Shown here piece by piece: positions 59,892-64,000 of a DNA stretch of 64,000 bases (the stretch's first letter is position 1; each line of letters opens with the position of its first letter). Source of the stretch: Glandiceps talaboti (taxonomy: Eukaryota > Hemichordata > Enteropneusta > Spengelidae). The notes under the pieces are model-generated. The model did not search any database. It was not told where the DNA came from and worked only from the letters and a program-made list of their open reading frames with translations. The translations under genes were made by a program, and so were the position numbers. Location of the stretch: assembly GCF_964340395.1 (NCBI RefSeq), contig NC_135568.1, positions 10,893,776 through 10,957,775 on the forward strand, read 5' to 3'.

Positions 59892-60044
59892 AATGATGAT
59901 GATGATGATGATGATGCCATACCAATGGCAGATGAAAGTGATAAAGCAGATGAGGAGGTTAGAGTACTGATGACATCGTCGCCTGATAATGATAGACTTG
60001 GAAAGAAAAGAGAGAAGACACCAAAGAAAGGTACAATTCACTAA
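55170..60044 (+). CDS. giant exon of a disordered scaffold-like protein
   Basis: One uninterrupted frame of 1,624 codons, far longer than chance. It starts at an acceptor (55169). The first in-frame ATGs are at 55245 and 55248, so translation could begin there if upstream exons are non-coding. The protein is low-complexity: Ser/Pro/Arg-rich with many SP and RxxS sites, a polyQ run (residues ~451-470 counted from 55170), a basic RS-like middle (~680-1010) and a 24-residue Asp run (~1559-1582). Tyr motifs are YDNL (~648), YANV (~793, ~824) and YVNV (~858); Y-x-N is the Grb2-type SH2 ligand core. More conserved-looking islands are SADLCYSASNLEHYARD, ISRSWGMDMF (~1076), RHRSYEDALDQG and an amphipathic helix FERALTELDDMYAKL (~1207-1228). 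No TM segment or enzyme domain seen. Family not identified. The order RSW, RSYE, LDxL faintly recalls apical-junction scaffold AJM1; low confidence. Confidence 0.92.
56520..56579 (+). repeat. in-frame (CAA/CAG)20 polyglutamine
   Basis: Twenty consecutive Gln codons: mostly CAA, with a CAG triplet block near the 3' end. Preceded by QQNQQLY. The codon mixture slows but does not prevent slippage. Antisense Leu/Val runs over it are shadows. Confidence 0.97.
59844..59915 (+). repeat. in-frame (GAT)24 polyaspartate
   Basis: Sixteen Asp codons, one Asn (AAT at 59892), then seven Asp, all encoded as a GAT microsatellite. It gives the C-terminal region a strongly acidic block after a basic middle. 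Length is likely polymorphic. Confidence 0.97.
60027..60036 (+). promoter_or_regulatory. possible 5' splice site near the exon's 3' end
   Basis: AAAG then GTACAA (GT at 60031-60032) lies 11 bases before the stop TAA at 60042. If used, the exon ends at 60030 with one base left over. The last four residues (GTIH) would then be intron read-through, and the protein would continue in exons beyond what I can identify. Position +5 is not G, so the site is weak to moderate. Confidence 0.35.
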
Positions 60045-60059
60045 AGTTTGGTGGTAGAA

Positions 60060-60520
60060 TAGATGTAGCATAGACATGAAATGGTGGAGGGTTATATTTA
60101 TGATGGTTACAAGAGGTTCATCATGTTCCTCTAAGACACAGAAAGTACAAATTACACATGCTCTACTACATGTACCACTGTCGACTCAAAGAACCCAATG
60201 TTACAGTGGAACCTTTGCCCCTGAGCAAAGGTAGAGGGTTGTTCATGACGGCTACAAATGGTTCATTATGTTATGCTAAAATATGCACCTACTTCACTTA
60301 CGTTCTAGTACCCCTTCCAATCCATAAAGAATCCCATATTACTCTTCAACCTTTTGTCCCTGTGCGAAGGTGAAAGATTGTTCATGATGTTTGTTAGTTC
60401 ATCATGTTCTAGTAAGATACATATTGTAAAAATTGCATTTATGTTCTAGTACCACTTCTAACTCAAACAGAGAACCCCATTATTACAGTTCAACCTTTTG
60501 CCTCTTTCCAATGGTTTTAC
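60060..60520. repeat. ~140-146-bp degenerate tandem repeat, 3 copies
   Basis: Units contain GGTTGTTCATGATGG, TTCATCATGTTC, CTAGTACC and CTTTTGCCCCTGAGCAAAG words, at about 60086, 60232 and 60372. It is either 3' UTR or intron, depending on the end of the exon. Confidence 0.7.
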
Positions 60521-60784
60521 CCTATTGTGTTTATGGAGAGCCTTGACCAGTGAACAGGAAAAAAGGGTTGAAAGAGATAAGATACTGTTAAGTTTGAGTT
60601 TCCATGTCAACATAATTGGTATCCTGATCAAGGAAATGTAATAATCTGTTGGTTGGTTGGTTTGTGGGTTGACTGCATTGCTGTTGAGAAGATAAACAAA
60701 TTATCTGTTAATACATCATACATGTCATGTCGTGTCCATCAAGGTTTTCTCAAAGTTCAATTTTTGTTGAAATCATTGCTTGAT
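60521..60784. other. non-coding stretch
   Basis: Nothing recognised. Confidence 0.4.
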
Positions 60785-61175
60785 AACTAATATTTGTAGA
60801 GCTTCAGTCATCCACTCATCTGACATCATCATCACTTCATACAGCACACTTGTAGGGTGTCAGTCATCACCACTCCATACAGTACACTTGTAGGGCTTCA
60901 GTCATCACCACTCCATACAGTACACTTGTAGGGTGTCAGTCATCACCACTCCATACAGTACACTTGTAGGGTGTCAGTCATCACCACTCCATACAGTACA
61001 CTTGTAGGGTGTCAGTCATCACCACTCCATACAGTACACTTGTACGTTTTCAGTCATGACCAATCCATACAGTACACTTGTAGTGCTTCATGCAATCATC
61101 ACCACTCCATACAATACACTGTACAAGTTGTAGGCGTCAGTCACCACCACTCAATACAGTACACTTGTACAGGTC
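60785..61175. repeat. 38-bp tandem repeat, ~8-9 copies
   Basis: CACTCCATACAGTACACTTG recurs at 60871, 60909, 60947, 60985 and 61023, exactly 38 bp apart, with diverged units on either side. Confidence 0.95.
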
Positions 61176-61820
61176 CATTATCATTCTGTACTAATGCAGT
61201 GTTTTCTTAAAAGGGGAACAAGGCTGTTATTTATCTTAGTTGTTTTGCTTTGTGCTTTAAACAAACTCAGAAAAATCATTTTCATCATCTATAGATCACA
61301 TGACCTCTAAAATAGAGATATGGCAAATCTGGCTTAGGAGAGGCCTACTGTATACTGGAGCATCATGGGAAGTAAACAACGATAGGTGCTTCACATTCCA
61401 TGAACACTTGCCTAAACAATTATGAGGCAACTGTTCCCAAATGTGTGAAACTCCTGAATTTGTTTCTTTTCCCATAATGCTTCAGCCTAGTCTAAAGACC
61501 ACATCTTCTAAGCTAGATTTGCCAAGTATTTAACTCTACTGTAAAGTTGTGATGCAGGGTTGGTGAAAACTTTTTCCTAAAATTTAACAATTGCAACTAA
61601 GATAAAATGAGCCTCACTTTTGTTCCCTTTTATATGCTTTATTTGGATTTTTTGAACAATATATCATAATGACCTGGTCCATACAATGTTTAACGTTATT
61701 TTTAAACTTCTTGAAAAAGCGTACAGAAGTGTGAAACTAGCTTTAAGATTCAAGCTGTTTCTGTACTCATATACTGCCAATATAAACATCAGTGAAGATT
61801 ACATGATAAAGTCAACATGT
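61176..61820. other. non-coding stretch
   Basis: No gene seen. A loose inverted pair (AGATATGGCAAATCTGGCTTAG near 61315 and CTAAGCTAGATTTGCCAAGTA near 61508) suggests an old foldback element. Confidence 0.5.
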
Positions 61821-61971
61821 TTAAAGTGGCCATATGGATGAAGATTGGATATTTATTTTGGATTACAAAACAAATTTATCATGGCTCCCTACTTGAAAAA
61901 TCAATGTGAAACAACTGTGAATAAGTCTGTGTTTGTAACTCAATAAATTGCAAAAAAGCTAAAAAAAAAAA

Positions 61972-62006
<35 letters not shown>

Positions 62007-62267
62007 AAATTGTGTAAAAGTTTGTGTATTGTACATACAATACCAAACATTTTATTTTTAGTTACATTTATTAATCTTCAACAATTTATTGAGTTGCAAA
62101 CAAGGACTTAGTATATGTTGTTTCACATTGATCTTTCAAGTAGGGAGCCATGGTAAAATTGTTTCGTAAATTAAAAATCTAAAATAAATACGGAGCCATG
62201 AAAAAATTGTTTCGTAAATTAAAAATCTAAAATAAATACTCAGTCCTCATCCATATAGCCACTTTAA
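61821..62267. mobile_element. TTAA-flanked foldback MITE, AGTGGCCATATGG tips
   Basis: TTAA (61821-61824) then AGTGGCCATATGGATGA at the left. At the right, ATCCATATAGCCACT then TTAA (62264-62267). The arms pair over much of their length (for example TATTTATTTTGGATT and AATCTAAAATAAATA). The interior holds an A-tract, an (AAAT)n run (about 61970-62007) and a TTGTGTATTGTACATACAATA hairpin. A ~46-bp segment of the right arm is duplicated (AAATTGTTTCGTAAATTAAA at about 62157 and 62203). Confidence 0.88.
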
Positions 62268-64000
62268 TACACATGTCCTGCACATGCTCAGTTAATAAAC
62301 TTAAGAAAGAACTATATGTGCTTACATTTCCTTCACTATATTTTACATATATGTATATATATATTACAATTATTTGTATAGATAGCTATAGCTGTCTTGT
62401 TAACATGTTTTATGGGACTAAACATTTCAGCGTTACATTTTTTATTTTATTTGAAAAAAAACAAAAACAATTGCAAATTGTATAAATGTTGAATTCAACT
62501 TAATTAATCAAATAAATTCTAAGATAACATTAAATATCTAGAAACTGTTTGCTAAGACCAATAAATCGATTTAATTTATAGTTAATATATAACAAGTATT
62601 TTTGCCTTGCTGATTATGGAATGTATTTTCCAATTTTAAACTTATCCTGCACAGTTTGCCATGACTTAAAAAAGAATTTGATTCAGTTTTTCACATGGAA
62701 AGTACTAGTGAAGTATTAAAGCTAGGATTTTTGTGAATGATGGGTGGCATAATGTATTTTTTGCTATAAAAATATCTATGCAAATAAATAACTTGAGTCT
62801 TGTAATAACTATAGACTTTGAAGTGAAACTCTTATATGTACCCTGAATAAAGCTTTTGTTCTAAAGGGCTTTAAGTTGGAAAAAATCGCCCTTAAGTTCC
62901 CATAATTAATTTACTAAGGTTCCCCATTCACAAGTGATATGAAAAGAAATTTACACTTCCTGCATTTACCGTAATTTGTGGAATTTTTTATTAAAAATAA
63001 TTATTATTCATTTGTTATTTTTTTTGTACAGATTTGTATTTGGTCTATATGTGTTAATTTTTCATGAAACAATTGTAAATTAAGATCTTTTGTGTATTTC
63101 ATTTTTATTTTAAACTCTTCTCCGCTTATACTCTTGTATTGTGTCTCTCATATTGTGAATGTGTTTTAATAGATGAATGAAATAGCGCCCTCGTGTGGTG
63201 ATATCTGCAAAATCTATCTTTTGCCAAGTTTCGACAGTGAACACATAATCTATTTTCAAAAAAACATGTCAAACAGCTGTTCCTTGGTTTCTCTCACTTG
63301 AAGACATTATCAATCTCAGTCAAATTAAAGTACTGATAAAAGTTTGGAAACATTCAAGAAACGAAATGGTATGTACATGTACACATGTTCCAGCTTATAT
63401 TTTTAAGACTGCATAGCTTTCACATGCAACAAATGAATCGTACTGTTTCAGATGTTTGACATGATGTCTTCACTTGGCAAAATTTAGACACTGTGGAAGC
63501 TGCCAAGTATTCTATACTATTCTCTCAATGCCCAAATATGGTCAGTATATAGAAAAGACCCCCTGCAGAGCTGGATCCCATGTACTCTGCTGCTAGACAT
63601 CACAGATGACATATTTTGAGAGCACATATTTTGTTCTGCACAGGTCATTAACATTATGCTGGGCCAGAATAAGGGTTTTGGTTCTTGAAGACAAGGGATT
63701 CTGATTTCTGCTGCGTCAAACGACTGAGCTTTCTGTTAGTTTTTATTCTAGTTTTACTGTGCAAAACTTCAAAGTGTTGATAGTATCCGTATACAGTAAT
63801 GCAACTATTCCTTAAAATTCCATTTGTTGTCACAAAGGTGGTCATGTGAAATTATTTTTGAAACTGAACAAATGGCGGATTCTGATGCAAATTACTCAGT
63901 TCCTGTACATTTTAAATTCTGTTTTGTTTCACAAACTTCAAGCAGTCATGTCATATCAAACAAAGCAATATTAATTTTCTGTAAATTCTGTTTTTTGTTG
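62268..64000. other. AT-rich non-coding stretch to the window end
   Basis: No convincing exon. An isolated polyadenylation-type word is at 62846-62851 (listed separately). TAGCGCCCTCGTGTGGTG near 63184 is a GC-rich word standing out from its surroundings; not assigned. Confidence 0.5.
62846..62851 (+). terminator. AATAAA polyadenylation-signal candidate
   Basis: CCTGAATAAAGC lies in moderately complex sequence 2.8 kb past the stop. It could serve the large-exon gene only if 60044 is the true end. AATAAA is common in AT-rich DNA, so this is weak. Confidence 0.2.

Noticed and set aside
60158-60373. 71-codon frame just after the large exon as its continuation
   Set aside because: Lies in ~140-bp tandem repeats, and no acceptor in the right phase was evident.

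Overview
This window is metazoan nuclear DNA from a repeat-rich, AT-rich invertebrate genome. It has long non-coding stretches, many microsatellites, dozens of short inverted-repeat elements, 5'-truncated LINE ends with target-site duplications, and one very long exon with splice signals at its edges. A marine invertebrate (hemichordate, lophotrochozoan, echinoderm or similar) is my guess from the overall texture. I cannot name the taxon.

The one certain gene segment is a 4.9-kb exon on the + strand (55170-60044). It encodes about 1,620 residues of a disordered, Ser/Pro/Arg/Gln-rich cytoplasmic scaffold-like protein with Tyr-X-Asn-Val/Leu motifs, a 20-residue polyQ run and a 24-residue Asp run. 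Its left edge is a splice acceptor. Its right edge is either a stop codon or a splice donor lying 11 bases upstream of that stop. I see no other certain coding sequence. Weaker candidates are a + strand internal exon at 49253-49509, a three-exon minus-strand gene end at 34747-35690, and a CpG-richer possible first exon ending in a perfect donor at 14496. The last lies just downstream of an array of RFX/X-box-like palindromes.

The other roughly 59 kb looks intronic or intergenic. From left to right: a CAT/CAC microsatellite, a 49-bp satellite, foldback elements and a LINE end (0-8 kb); SINE-derived 82-bp repeats, GT tracts and the X-box array (6-15 kb); many copies of TTAA- and TTTAAA-ended MITE families (16-26 kb); a MULE-like foldback with long target duplications (30.5 kb); a degenerate ~100-bp array (31-33 kb); the minus-strand gene candidate; a second CAT/CAC microsatellite (36.5 kb); a clean TTAA MITE (38.7 kb); TATG/ACGT microsatellites and a ~350-bp hairpin element family (43-47 kb); a 170-210-bp tandem array (48 kb); an (AT)n tract (50.4 kb); then the large exon and 3' tandem repeats.

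Recurrent theme: several local tandem arrays (49-bp, 56-bp and 82-bp units) contain the ends of MITE or SINE families that also occur singly in the window, as if a transposon end had been amplified locally. No tRNA, rRNA, CRISPR array or complete autonomous transposon was recognised.
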